Positions 1 to 6,434 of a stretch of DNA of 9,725 bases are shown piece after piece; position 1 is the first letter of the stretch; the number at the start of each line of letters is the position of its first letter. The stretch is taken from positions 1 through 9,725 of the forward strand of contig NZ_CALJRY010000312.1 of the NCBI RefSeq assembly GCF_937976295.1. The letters are read 5' to 3'. The position numbers and the translations under genes are program-made. Source of the DNA: an uncultured Rothia sp. Lineage in GTDB: Bacteria; Actinomycetota; Actinomycetes; Actinomycetales; Micrococcaceae. The notes beneath the pieces were generated by a model, which had not been told where the DNA came from, made no database searches, and saw only the letters and a program-made list of their open reading frames with translations.

Positions 1-13
1 GCTCTTCCGATCT
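1..13. other. Residual Illumina adapter at contig end
   Basis: The first 13 bases, GCTCTTCCGATCT, are identical to the 3' end of the standard Illumina TruSeq adapter (reverse complement AGATCGGAAGAGC). An exact 13-base match sitting precisely at the edge of the sequence is best explained by untrimmed adapter carried into the assembly. It should not be read as genomic DNA. It also supplies two of the three bases of the apparent stop codon of the neighbouring minus-strand gene. Confidence 0.93.
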
Positions 14-638
14 AGAATCCAGAACCCAGTGCTGTACGGAGTAAGCGTGCCCAAAGTTCGCGCTTAAGTTTAGTAGTTTTATTATCTTTAGATTCTTCAT
101 ATAGAGCTTTTAGGTATGCCGAGTCCTGAGCATACGCCGCAGAATTTGCTCCAAGATACTGTTCAATTGTTGCGGCGGTAGGTACAATCTCTGCAGGTAT
201 AGCAAGAACAGATTCCAGCCATGAAACTAGCTGATCACCATTTTGTGAATTTAAAGTAAACTCAGCTTGCTTTTCAAGCTCTTCTTTACCAGGAAGCAAC
301 TCGAAAAGCCACCAATTAATACCATCAGTAAGAATCCCGTTGTAGCGACTCGATTCCTGACGAGATCTCTCCTTAACATATCCAGAAAGCTGATTAATTT
401 CTTTTTTATTTAATTCAACGCTTTGAAGCTTTTTCTTAACTTCAATAGCAGTTGAACCTATAGCGATATCAATACGGCGATGCGTGCCATCTTTAACAGG
501 GTCTTCAAGTTTTACGACATTGCTATCGTCAGCAATTTTTGCCGCAATTAATAGACCTTTGATATCAGACTGGATATCAGCTTCAGTAAAACCAGGAGCC
601 GGGTTTAGTAACCGGCTCAAGTACTGTTCTGTACTCAT
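12..638 (-). CDS. N-terminal fragment of putative type IIG-like restriction-modification protein
   Basis: The 208 readable residues resemble the N-terminal nuclease domain that precedes the methyltransferase domain in Eco57I-like (type IIG) restriction-modification proteins; this is inferred from remembered family sequences. Visible support is a PD-(D/E)xK-like core: RRIDIAIG with Asp57, then AIEVK with Glu66 and Lys68, followed by a GILTDGINWWLFEL strand region (101-114) typical of such domains. The last residues, KRELWARLLRTALGSGF (192-208), look like the linker just before the methylase part, so most of the protein is missing. The apparent TAG stop at 12-14 is one genomic base plus two adapter bases, so the gene is truncated by the contig edge and is not complete. 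The ATG at 638 has a strong ribosome binding site, AAGGAGA, 8 bases upstream (647-653). Base composition is markedly AT-richer than the neighbours (18 G/C of 60 at 61-120), suggesting horizontal acquisition. It could instead be a standalone nuclease or the start of another methylase class. Confidence 0.62.
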   Translation of the reverse strand: MSTEQYLSRLLNPAPGFTEADIQSDIKGLLIAAKIADDSNVVKLEDPVKDGTHRRIDIAIGSTAIEVKKKLQSVELNKKEINQLSGYVKERSRQESSRYNGILTDGINWWLFELLPGKEELEKQAEFTLNSQNGDQLVSWLESVLAIPAEIVPTAATIEQYLGANSAAYAQDSAYLKALYEESKDNKTTKLKRELWARLLRTALGSGF

Positions 639-683
639 CTTCTCACTCTCCTTTGTCCGTGTAAGATTTTCGATACCTTTTGC

Positions 684-711
684 ACCTAGCCAGTATTCTA
701 CCTAGCTAGGT
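684..711 (-). promoter_or_regulatory. Possible promoter and operator of the restriction-type gene
   Basis: A perfect 12-bp palindrome, ACCTAGCTAGGT, lies at 700-711. Part of it is repeated in direct orientation at 684-693 (ACCTAGCCAG against ACCTAGCTAG, start-to-start spacing 16). Read on the minus strand, TAGAAT at 695-700 could be a -10 box, which would place the palindrome in the spacer between -10 and -35; no good -35 is visible. Restriction-modification genes are often controlled through such symmetric sites by a C protein or by the methylase itself. That role is inferred here only from position and symmetry. Confidence 0.35.
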
Positions 712-805
712 TTCACATAAAGTCATGGCATAAGCTACCAACTCCCTTTGCACAGAAGTATAAACCTCTTACCCGATTAGGCTTAGCCAACAGGTTGTAG
801 CTGTC

Positions 806-2467
806 TCAGTCTTCTTCGGAGTCATCATCACCGAAGAAGTCATCGGTGTACGAGTCACCCAGCGGCAGACCCAGCGAATCCTCCAGCGAAGAACCCGGCG
901 CAGACTCGCCGCCCAGCTCAGCCATGATGCCGTCCAGCAGCTCATCCGGCTCAGCAGAGGCAGCCGCAGCCGCCGCGGCGGCCAGAGTCGAAGCCGACGC
1001 CGCACCCGCAGAACCGGCATAAGCGCCCTCGGCGGGCAGCTCATCCGGCAGCTCCTCAGCCTCAGCACCGGGGGTCTTCGCCTCCTCATGCGCCGCCAGA
1101 AGGGTACGCGCCTCACCGATGACCGTAATCGAACCGGTAATCAGCACACCCGCCGACTCCTGCTCAAAGAGGGCGTTCTCCATGGCGGTGGCAATCGCCT
1201 CGTCCAGGTGCTCAAACACCTCGATCGAGTCCTCATCAATGCCAGCATCCAGCGCCAGCTCGTGCAGACGCTCCGGCACAATCGCACGCGGCGAATCCGA
1301 CGCCGCCAAGTACAGGCGGAACGTGCCGTCAGAAGCGTCCACGTACTCTTCGCGCATGGTCTCAAACATGCCCAGAGCATCCTTCTCACCCAGGATGCCA
1401 ACCACAGCGTGCAGGTGCGACAGCTTGAATGCCTCAGTCAGCGCGGCCGCAGACGCACGCACGCCGTGCGGGTTGTGGCCCGCATCCAGGATGGTCAGCG
1501 GCTCGGTGCGCACAACCTCCAGACGGCCCGGCGAGCGCACCGTCTCAAACGCGGTACGCACCACGTCCTCGGGCAGCTGACGCTGACCGCCGAAGAACGC
1601 CTCCACGGCGGCAAGAGCCACCACGGCGTTCTGCGCCTGATGCGCACCGTGCAGGGACAGCGGCACATCCGGGTACTCGCCCGCCAGGCCGCGCAGGGTC
1701 AGCAACTGACCGCCGACCGCAAGCTCTCGGGAGACAACGCCGAACTCCACGCCTTCAAAGGCGAAGGATGCTTCCTTCTCGCGGGCGGAGGCGAGCAGCA
1801 CATCCGCTGCTTCAGGGTCCTGTGCGGCAGAAATCAGGAAGCCGCCGGGCTTAATGATGCCGGACTTTTCGGTCGCAATCTCGGCGAGGGTTTCGCCGAG
1901 CATGTCGGTGTGGTCCAGACCGATCGGGGTGACCACGGAAACCACGCCGTCGGCAACGTTCGTGGAGTCCCAGGTGCCGCCGATACCGACCTCGAGCACC
2001 ACCACGTCCACCGGCTCGTCCGCAAAAATCGCGAAGGCGAGCACGGTCACGGACTCGAAGAAGGTCAGGGCAGGCTCGCCGCGGGAGGTCATCTCCGCGT
2101 CCACAATCTGCAGGTAGGGGGCGATTTCCTCCCAAATGCGCACGAAGGTGGCATCCGGTACGGGCGCGCCGTTAATGCAGATACGTTCGGTGACGCTTTC
2201 AAGGTGCGGGCTGGTAAAGCGGCCCACGCGCAGGTCGTGGCCGAGCAACAGCGCCTCAATCATGCGGGCGGTGCTGGTCTTGCCGTTCGTGCCGGTGATG
2301 TGGATGACCGGCGCGGCACGGTGCACGTCGCCGAGGATTTCGACGGCGCGTGCTACGGCGTCCAGGCGCGGCGCCATCTTGTTTTCGGGTGCTCGCGCCA
2401 GCAGTTCACCGTAGACCCGCTCCACGCCCTCGGGGTCGGGAATTGCGGGGTAATTCTTCTCGCTCAT
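806..2467 (-). CDS. folC: Folylpolyglutamate synthase / dihydrofolate synthase
   Basis: FolC uses ATP to add glutamate to dihydropteroate and to tetrahydrofolates in the cytoplasm, making and retaining folate cofactors. Family motifs are clear in the 553 residues: P-loop GTNGKTST (59-66), FTSPHL (84-89), LEVGIGGTWDSTN (158-170), GLDHTDMLG (183-191), the EKSGI lysine (Lys201, the position carbamylated in known homologues), HGAHQAQN (273-280), SPGRLEVV (312-319) and LDAGHNPHG (327-335). The start is the ATG at 2467, because AGGAGA lies just upstream (2471-2476). A GTG 12 bases further out lies before that site and would place the site inside the gene. The core ends near residue 460. Residues 461-553 are an extra tail, first Ala-rich (a run of eight Ala at 496-503) and then strongly acidic, ending DDDSEED; the usual FolC length is about 420-460. 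The gene follows ileS on the same strand after a 143-base gap, as in related actinobacteria. Confidence 0.95.
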   Translation of the reverse strand: MSEKNYPAIPDPEGVERVYGELLARAPENKMAPRLDAVARAVEILGDVHRAAPVIHITGTNGKTSTARMIEALLLGHDLRVGRFTSPHLESVTERICINGAPVPDATFVRIWEEIAPYLQIVDAEMTSRGEPALTFFESVTVLAFAIFADEPVDVVVLEVGIGGTWDSTNVADGVVSVVTPIGLDHTDMLGETLAEIATEKSGIIKPGGFLISAAQDPEAADVLLASAREKEASFAFEGVEFGVVSRELAVGGQLLTLRGLAGEYPDVPLSLHGAHQAQNAVVALAAVEAFFGGQRQLPEDVVRTAFETVRSPGRLEVVRTEPLTILDAGHNPHGVRASAAALTEAFKLSHLHAVVGILGEKDALGMFETMREEYVDASDGTFRLYLAASDSPRAIVPERLHELALDAGIDEDSIEVFEHLDEAIATAMENALFEQESAGVLITGSITVIGEARTLLAAHEEAKTPGAEAEELPDELPAEGAYAGSAGAASASTLAAAAAAAASAEPDELLDGIMAELGGESAPGSSLEDSLGLPLGDSYTDDFFGDDDSEED

Positions 2468-2480
2468 TGTTCTCCTCACT

Positions 2481-2553
2481 GGGATAGCCGGACTGGGATA
2501 ACCGGCCAGTGCCGGCAGGGGGGGTGCCGGCGGGATAACCGTGCGGCGGGATA
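2481..2553 (-). repeat. Four GGGATA repeats and GC palindromes in the ileS-folC gap
   Basis: GGGATA occurs at 2481-2486, 2495-2500, 2532-2537 and 2548-2553 on the plus strand (TATCCC on the transcribed strand), as two pairs about 14-16 bases apart. Between the pairs, GCCGGC appears at 2511-2516 and 2526-2531 and can fold on itself across a G-rich spacer. The block lies immediately upstream of the folC ribosome binding site, in the 5' leader of folC. It may bind a protein, structure the leader, or be an unselected repeat. Nothing in the sequence decides between these. Confidence 0.4.
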
Positions 2554-2560
2554 GACGACG

Positions 2561-2594
2561 GGCCGCCCCGCCCAGTCAAGGGGGCGGGACGGCC
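2561..2594 (-). terminator. GC-rich hairpin after ileS, without U tract
   Basis: GGCCGCCCCGCCC (2561-2573) and GGGCGGGACGGCC (2582-2594) form a 13-bp stem with an 8-base loop. The only non-Watson-Crick position becomes a G-U pair in the minus-strand transcript. It begins 16 bases beyond the ileS stop codon. No run of U follows. It could be an actinobacterial terminator without a U tract, a partial terminator lowering folC expression relative to ileS, or a 3'-end stabiliser. Confidence 0.55.
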
Positions 2595-2610
2595 GTACGG
2601 TTCAGGCGTT

Positions 2611-5600
2611 TTATGCCTTGGCTACGCTAATGCTCAGCTCGGCTGCTTCGCTCAGCTGCAGGGACACGGCGAGGGTTTCGCCGGTCACCAGCGCTTCGTT
2701 GGCGCGCAGAGCTGCCAGAGTTTCCTCCGGTGCCGCGATGCTCAGGTTGATGCGGTCCGCAACGTTCAGGTCGGCGTCCTTACGTGCCTGCTGAATAGCG
2801 CGGATGGTGTCGCGGGCGATACCTTCGGCAACCAGCTCATCGGTCAGCTCAATGTTGAGGACCAGGAAGCCGCCGGGCAGAACCGCAGCCGCAGTGTGCT
2901 CAGCACCCTCAGCGTCAGCGGCAACCACGGTTGCCAGCTCGTATTCGCCCTCTTCCAGAGCCAGGCCGCCGTCCAGTGCTGCCACGCCGACCAGGACGGT
3001 ACCGTCCTCGGTCACGGTCCAGTCACCGGACTTGGATGCCTTAATGGCAACCTGCACCTGCTTGCCCAGGCGCGGACCTGCCGCACGTGCGTTGACCTTC
3101 AGCTGCTGGGAGATGCCGTAGTCGGCGGGGTCGACGGTGTCGGCGCTGACCAGATCCACCTGGCGCAGGTTCAGCTCGTCCTCGACGATGTTCGCGAAGT
3201 ACTCCGCGCCCTTCTCACCGAAAGCGGTACCCAGGGCAGCGAACTGCTCGGGTGCGATTGCCACGGTCATCTTCTGCAGCGGCTGGCGCACGCGGATCTT
3301 CTTTTCCTTGCGCAGTGCCGAACCGGCGGAGCAGACCTCACGCACGGTCTGCATGAGAGCCAGCAGGTCGGACTCGTCAGCGAAAGCGGATGCCTCGGGC
3401 CAGTCGGCCAGGTGCACGGAGCGTTCACCGGTGAGGCCGCGGTAGATTTCCTCGCTGCTGAGCGGCAGCAGGGACGCGGCGACCTTCGACACGGTCACCA
3501 GTGCGGTGTAGAGGGTGTCGAATGCGTCGGTGTCTTCGTTGAAGAAGCGCTCGCGGGAGCGGCGCACGTACCAGTTGGTCAGTGCGTCGGCGTACTGGCG
3601 CAGGGATTCGCAGGCGTTCCAGATGTCGTAGGAGTCCATCGCTGCGGTGACCTGCTCGATGAGTTCGCGGGTCTTGCCGAGGATGAAGCGGTCCATCACG
3701 TGCTGCGAGTCGTACTTGAGCTTTGCGCTGTAGCCTTCGCCGTTGTTGGCGGCGTTAGCGTACAGGGCGAAGAAGTGGTAGACGTTCCACAGCGGCAGCA
3801 TGACCTGGCGAACACCCTCGCGGATACCCTGCTCGGTCACGATCAGGTTGCCGCCGCGCAGAATCGGGGAGGACATCAGGAACCAGCGCATCGCGTCGGA
3901 GCCGTCGCGGTCGAGGACCTCGGAGACGTCCGGGTAGTTACGCAGGGACTTGGACATCTTCTGACCGTCCGAGCCGAGCACAATACCGTGGCTGATAACG
4001 TTCTTGAACGCGGGGCGGTCGAAGAGCGCGGTCGCCAGCACGTGCAGCACGTAGAACCAGCCGCGGGTCTGACCAATGTACTCGACGATGAAGTCTGCCG
4101 GGTAGTGGTTCTCGAACCATTCCTGGTTCTCGAAGGGGTAGTGCACCTGCGCGTAGGGCATGGAGCCGGAGTCGAACCAGACGTCGAGCACGTCTTCCAC
4201 GCGGCGCATGGTGGACTTGCCGGTCGGGTCGTCCGGGTTCGGGCGGGTCAGCTCGTCAATGTACGGGCGGTGCAGGTCGGGTTCGCCGTCCTTGTTCAGG
4301 GGCAGGCGACCGAAGTCTGCTTTGAGCTCTTCGAGGGAGCCGTACACGTCCATGCGCGGGTAGTTCGGGTCGTCCGAAACCCACACGGGAATCGGGGAGC
4401 CCCAGAAGCGGTTACGCGAGATGGACCAGTCGCGCGCGTTCTCAACCCACTTGCCGAACTGGCCGTACTTCACGTTTTCGGGGATCCAGTTGATCTGCTT
4501 GTTCAGCTCGTACATGCGGTCCTTGAAGTCGGTGACCTTCACGTACCAGGAGGTGATTGCACGGTAGATGAGCGGGGTGCGGCAGCGCCAGCAGTGCGGG
4601 TAGGAGTGCACGTAGGACTTCTCGCGAATCAGCGTACCGTCTGCCTTGAGGGCGTTGATGATGGTGCGGTTCGCGTCGAATGCCTGCACGCCTGCGATCT
4701 CAGCCAGGGCGGTGGAGCCGGAGGCGGTGGGCTCAGCGAAGAGGTTCAGAAACTTTGCGCCTTCGTCGAGGGAAAGGATCACGGGGATGCCGTAGCTTTC
4801 ACAGACCTTCTGGTCGTCTTCACCGTAGGCGGGTGCCTGGTGGACGATGCCGGTACCGTCACCGGTGGTGACGTAGTCGGCGACGAGGATCTGCCAGGAG
4901 GTTTCGGTGCCCCACTTTTCGGTGTCTGCGAAGTAGTCCCACAGCGGGGTGTAGCGTACGTGCTCGAGCTGGGAGCCGGTGTAGCGTGCGGTGACGGCTG
5001 CGGCTGCATCCTGTTCGGGCTGGTCGCCTTCGTAGCCGAGGTCCTTGGCGTAGGAGCCGAGCAGCTCGGAGGCGATCAGGAAGGAGCGGCCCTCGAACTT
5101 GCCTGCGCCGGGTACGACGGAGTATTCAATCTCGGGTCCGACGGCGAGCGCCTGGTTGGTGGGCAGGGTCCAGGGGGTGGTGGTCCATGCGAGTGCTTCG
5201 ACGCCGTCGAGTTCTGCGGCGACCTTCTCGTCAGCACCGAGGGCGGTGTCTGCGGTGAGGCGGAATGCGACGGTGACGGTCTGGTCCTGGCGGTCCTTGT
5301 ACACGTCGTCGTCCATGCGCAGCTCGTGGTTGGAGAGGGGGGTCTCGTCCTTCCAGCAGTAGGGCAGCACGCGGAAGCCCTGGTAGGTCAGGCCCTTGTC
5401 GTAGAGGCGCTTGAACGCCCAAATGACGGACTCCATGTACTCGACGTTCAGGGTCTTGTAGTCGTTTTCAAAGTCGACCCAGCGTGCCTGGCGAGTGACG
5501 TACTTTTCCCACTCGTTGGTGTACTTGAGCACGGAGGCGCGGGCAGCGTCGTTGAAGTTGTCGATGCCCATTTCGAGGATTTCGCGCTTGTCGGTCATGC

Positions 5601-5952
5601 CGAGCTGCTTCATTGCCTCGAGTTCTGCGGGCAGGCCGTGGGTGTCCCAGCCGAAGCGGCGTTCTACCTTGTGGCCGCGCTGAGTCTGGTAGCGTGCGAC
5701 GAGGTCCTTGGCGTAGCCGGTGAGCAGGTGGCCGTAGTGGGGCAGGCCGTTGGCGAAGGGAGGGCCGTCGTAGAAGACGAATTCGTTTTCGCCGTTTTCG
5801 CCTGCGGGGCGGTTCTCGACGGATGCGGAGAAGGTGTTGTCCTTCTTCCAGTAGTCGAGGACTGCTTCTTCAAGTGCGGGGAACTTGGGCGATGCGGTGA
5901 CGCCGCTTCCTGCGGCTTCGAAGGCGCTCGCCTTGGGGTATACATGGGACAT
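2611..5952 (-). CDS. ileS: Isoleucyl-tRNA synthetase, type 2 (eukaryote-like)
   Basis: This class I aminoacyl-tRNA synthetase charges tRNA-Ile with isoleucine in the cytoplasm and hydrolyses mischarged valine in its CP1 editing domain. The 1113 residues carry the HIGH-equivalent HYGH (72-75, in PPFANGLPHYGH), GWDTHGLPAE (101-110), editing-domain motifs TTPWTLPTNQALA (258-270) and GTGIVHQAPAYGEDD (366-380), SRNRFWGSPIPVW (512-524), DVWFDSGSMPY (590-600) and KMSKS (665-669). The HYGH variant, the SRNRFWGSPIP segment and the length above 1000 residues place it in the IleS2 group and not the roughly 930-residue IleS1. IleS2 enzymes are generally resistant to mupirocin. The ATG at 5952 has a candidate ribosome site, AAGGG (5964-5968), at a slightly long spacing of 11; the same bases take part in riboswitch control. 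It is the first gene of a unit with folC and has a T-box leader. The sequence is intact from start to stop. Confidence 0.97.
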   Translation of the reverse strand: MSHVYPKASAFEAAGSGVTASPKFPALEEAVLDYWKKDNTFSASVENRPAGENGENEFVFYDGPPFANGLPHYGHLLTGYAKDLVARYQTQRGHKVERRFGWDTHGLPAELEAMKQLGMTDKREILEMGIDNFNDAARASVLKYTNEWEKYVTRQARWVDFENDYKTLNVEYMESVIWAFKRLYDKGLTYQGFRVLPYCWKDETPLSNHELRMDDDVYKDRQDQTVTVAFRLTADTALGADEKVAAELDGVEALAWTTTPWTLPTNQALAVGPEIEYSVVPGAGKFEGRSFLIASELLGSYAKDLGYEGDQPEQDAAAAVTARYTGSQLEHVRYTPLWDYFADTEKWGTETSWQILVADYVTTGDGTGIVHQAPAYGEDDQKVCESYGIPVILSLDEGAKFLNLFAEPTASGSTALAEIAGVQAFDANRTIINALKADGTLIREKSYVHSYPHCWRCRTPLIYRAITSWYVKVTDFKDRMYELNKQINWIPENVKYGQFGKWVENARDWSISRNRFWGSPIPVWVSDDPNYPRMDVYGSLEELKADFGRLPLNKDGEPDLHRPYIDELTRPNPDDPTGKSTMRRVEDVLDVWFDSGSMPYAQVHYPFENQEWFENHYPADFIVEYIGQTRGWFYVLHVLATALFDRPAFKNVISHGIVLGSDGQKMSKSLRNYPDVSEVLDRDGSDAMRWFLMSSPILRGGNLIVTEQGIREGVRQVMLPLWNVYHFFALYANAANNGEGYSAKLKYDSQHVMDRFILGKTRELIEQVTAAMDSYDIWNACESLRQYADALTNWYVRRSRERFFNEDTDAFDTLYTALVTVSKVAASLLPLSSEEIYRGLTGERSVHLADWPEASAFADESDLLALMQTVREVCSAGSALRKEKKIRVRQPLQKMTVAIAPEQFAALGTAFGEKGAEYFANIVEDELNLRQVDLVSADTVDPADYGISQQLKVNARAAGPRLGKQVQVAIKASKSGDWTVTEDGTVLVGVAALDGGLALEEGEYELATVVAADAEGAEHTAAAVLPGGFLVLNIELTDELVAEGIARDTIRAIQQARKDADLNVADRINLSIAAPEETLAALRANEALVTGETLAVSLQLSEAAELSISVAKA

Positions 5953-5960
5953 GTGTTTGT

Positions 5961-6340
5961 GCGCCCTTATCTGTTGTTCTCAACGCTGAGAGGTTGGGGC
6001 GACAGGGTACGTAGCACTCGTCGTCCGCACCGTTTCAGCGGGTGAGGATTGACATGACGGGTGCAAGGACGCCTGGGCATCGCTGACTGATCCGGGCTGT
6101 GCCGGGGGCAGGATGCGGCGCGGTACCACCTTGCTTACTGATTTAACAGCTCAACGCACCGAACCCTCCCGGGGCTACGGGGTGCCGCGGTGCATGTCCG
6201 CGATACCTAGCCACCGGAAGAGCGGCGCGTTGGGCGGGTATCAGTCGCTTATTACAGCTATATCGGGCTTAACCGTCCGGTTCTACTGGGACTACATCTC
6301 TTCCGCTAAGACACCCTCGCCGCAGCGATTGGCGGGTGTC
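5961..6340 (-). promoter_or_regulatory. T-box riboswitch controlling ileS, translational type
   Basis: The minus strand holds the T-box core AGGTGGTACCGCG (6119-6131). In such leaders the UGGU bulge pairs with the free acceptor end of uncharged tRNA. The antisequestrator is readable: GCAAGG (6129-6134) with CCTTGC (6063-6068), bulge UGGUACC, then GCGCC (6117-6121) with GGCGU (6069-6073), and GCATC (6112-6116) with GATGC (6077-6081). GCGUCCUU (6065-6072) is alternatively complementary over 8 bp, one of them G-U, to AAGGGCGC (5961-5968), the ileS ribosome binding site, so the two folds exclude each other. No U-rich terminator is present. Upstream stems are visible: 6310-6340 with AUC in its loop (candidate specifier, 6327-6329), 6243-6293, 6202-6242 and 6156-6185. 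Binding of uncharged tRNA-Ile is expected to free the ribosome site and raise IleS. The assignment of individual upstream stems is inferred by hand folding. Confidence 0.9.
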
Positions 6341-6404
6341 CGCAGGTGCGGTCCGTTCTTCCGAATTGCTCGCCGGTGATGGCCGGGTCGTTGCAAACAC
6401 TAAT

Positions 6405-6434
6405 AGTTTATGTGGCTTTTGTGTCTGTATGCAA
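6405..6434 (-). promoter_or_regulatory. Candidate ileS promoter
   Basis: On the minus strand TTGCAT (6429-6434) and TAAACT (6405-6410) are separated by 18 bases and resemble -35 and -10 boxes. A start near 6398 would give a leader beginning about 58 bases before the first T-box stem. The match to consensus is only partial, and no other better pair was seen in this stretch. Confidence 0.35.

Noticed and set aside
2468..2479. GTG start four codons upstream for folC
   Set aside because: The AGGAGA ribosome site lies between this GTG and the ATG, so only the ATG at 2467 has a usable site.
1088..2554. Long plus-strand open frame opposite folC
   Set aside because: Antisense shadow of folC, rich in Arg, His and Gln with no recognisable domain.
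2896..6045. Very long open frame on the plus strand opposite ileS
   Set aside because: It is the mirror of a GC-rich gene; the translation is dominated by Val, Gly and Leu with no family motifs, while the minus strand encodes a complete IleS.
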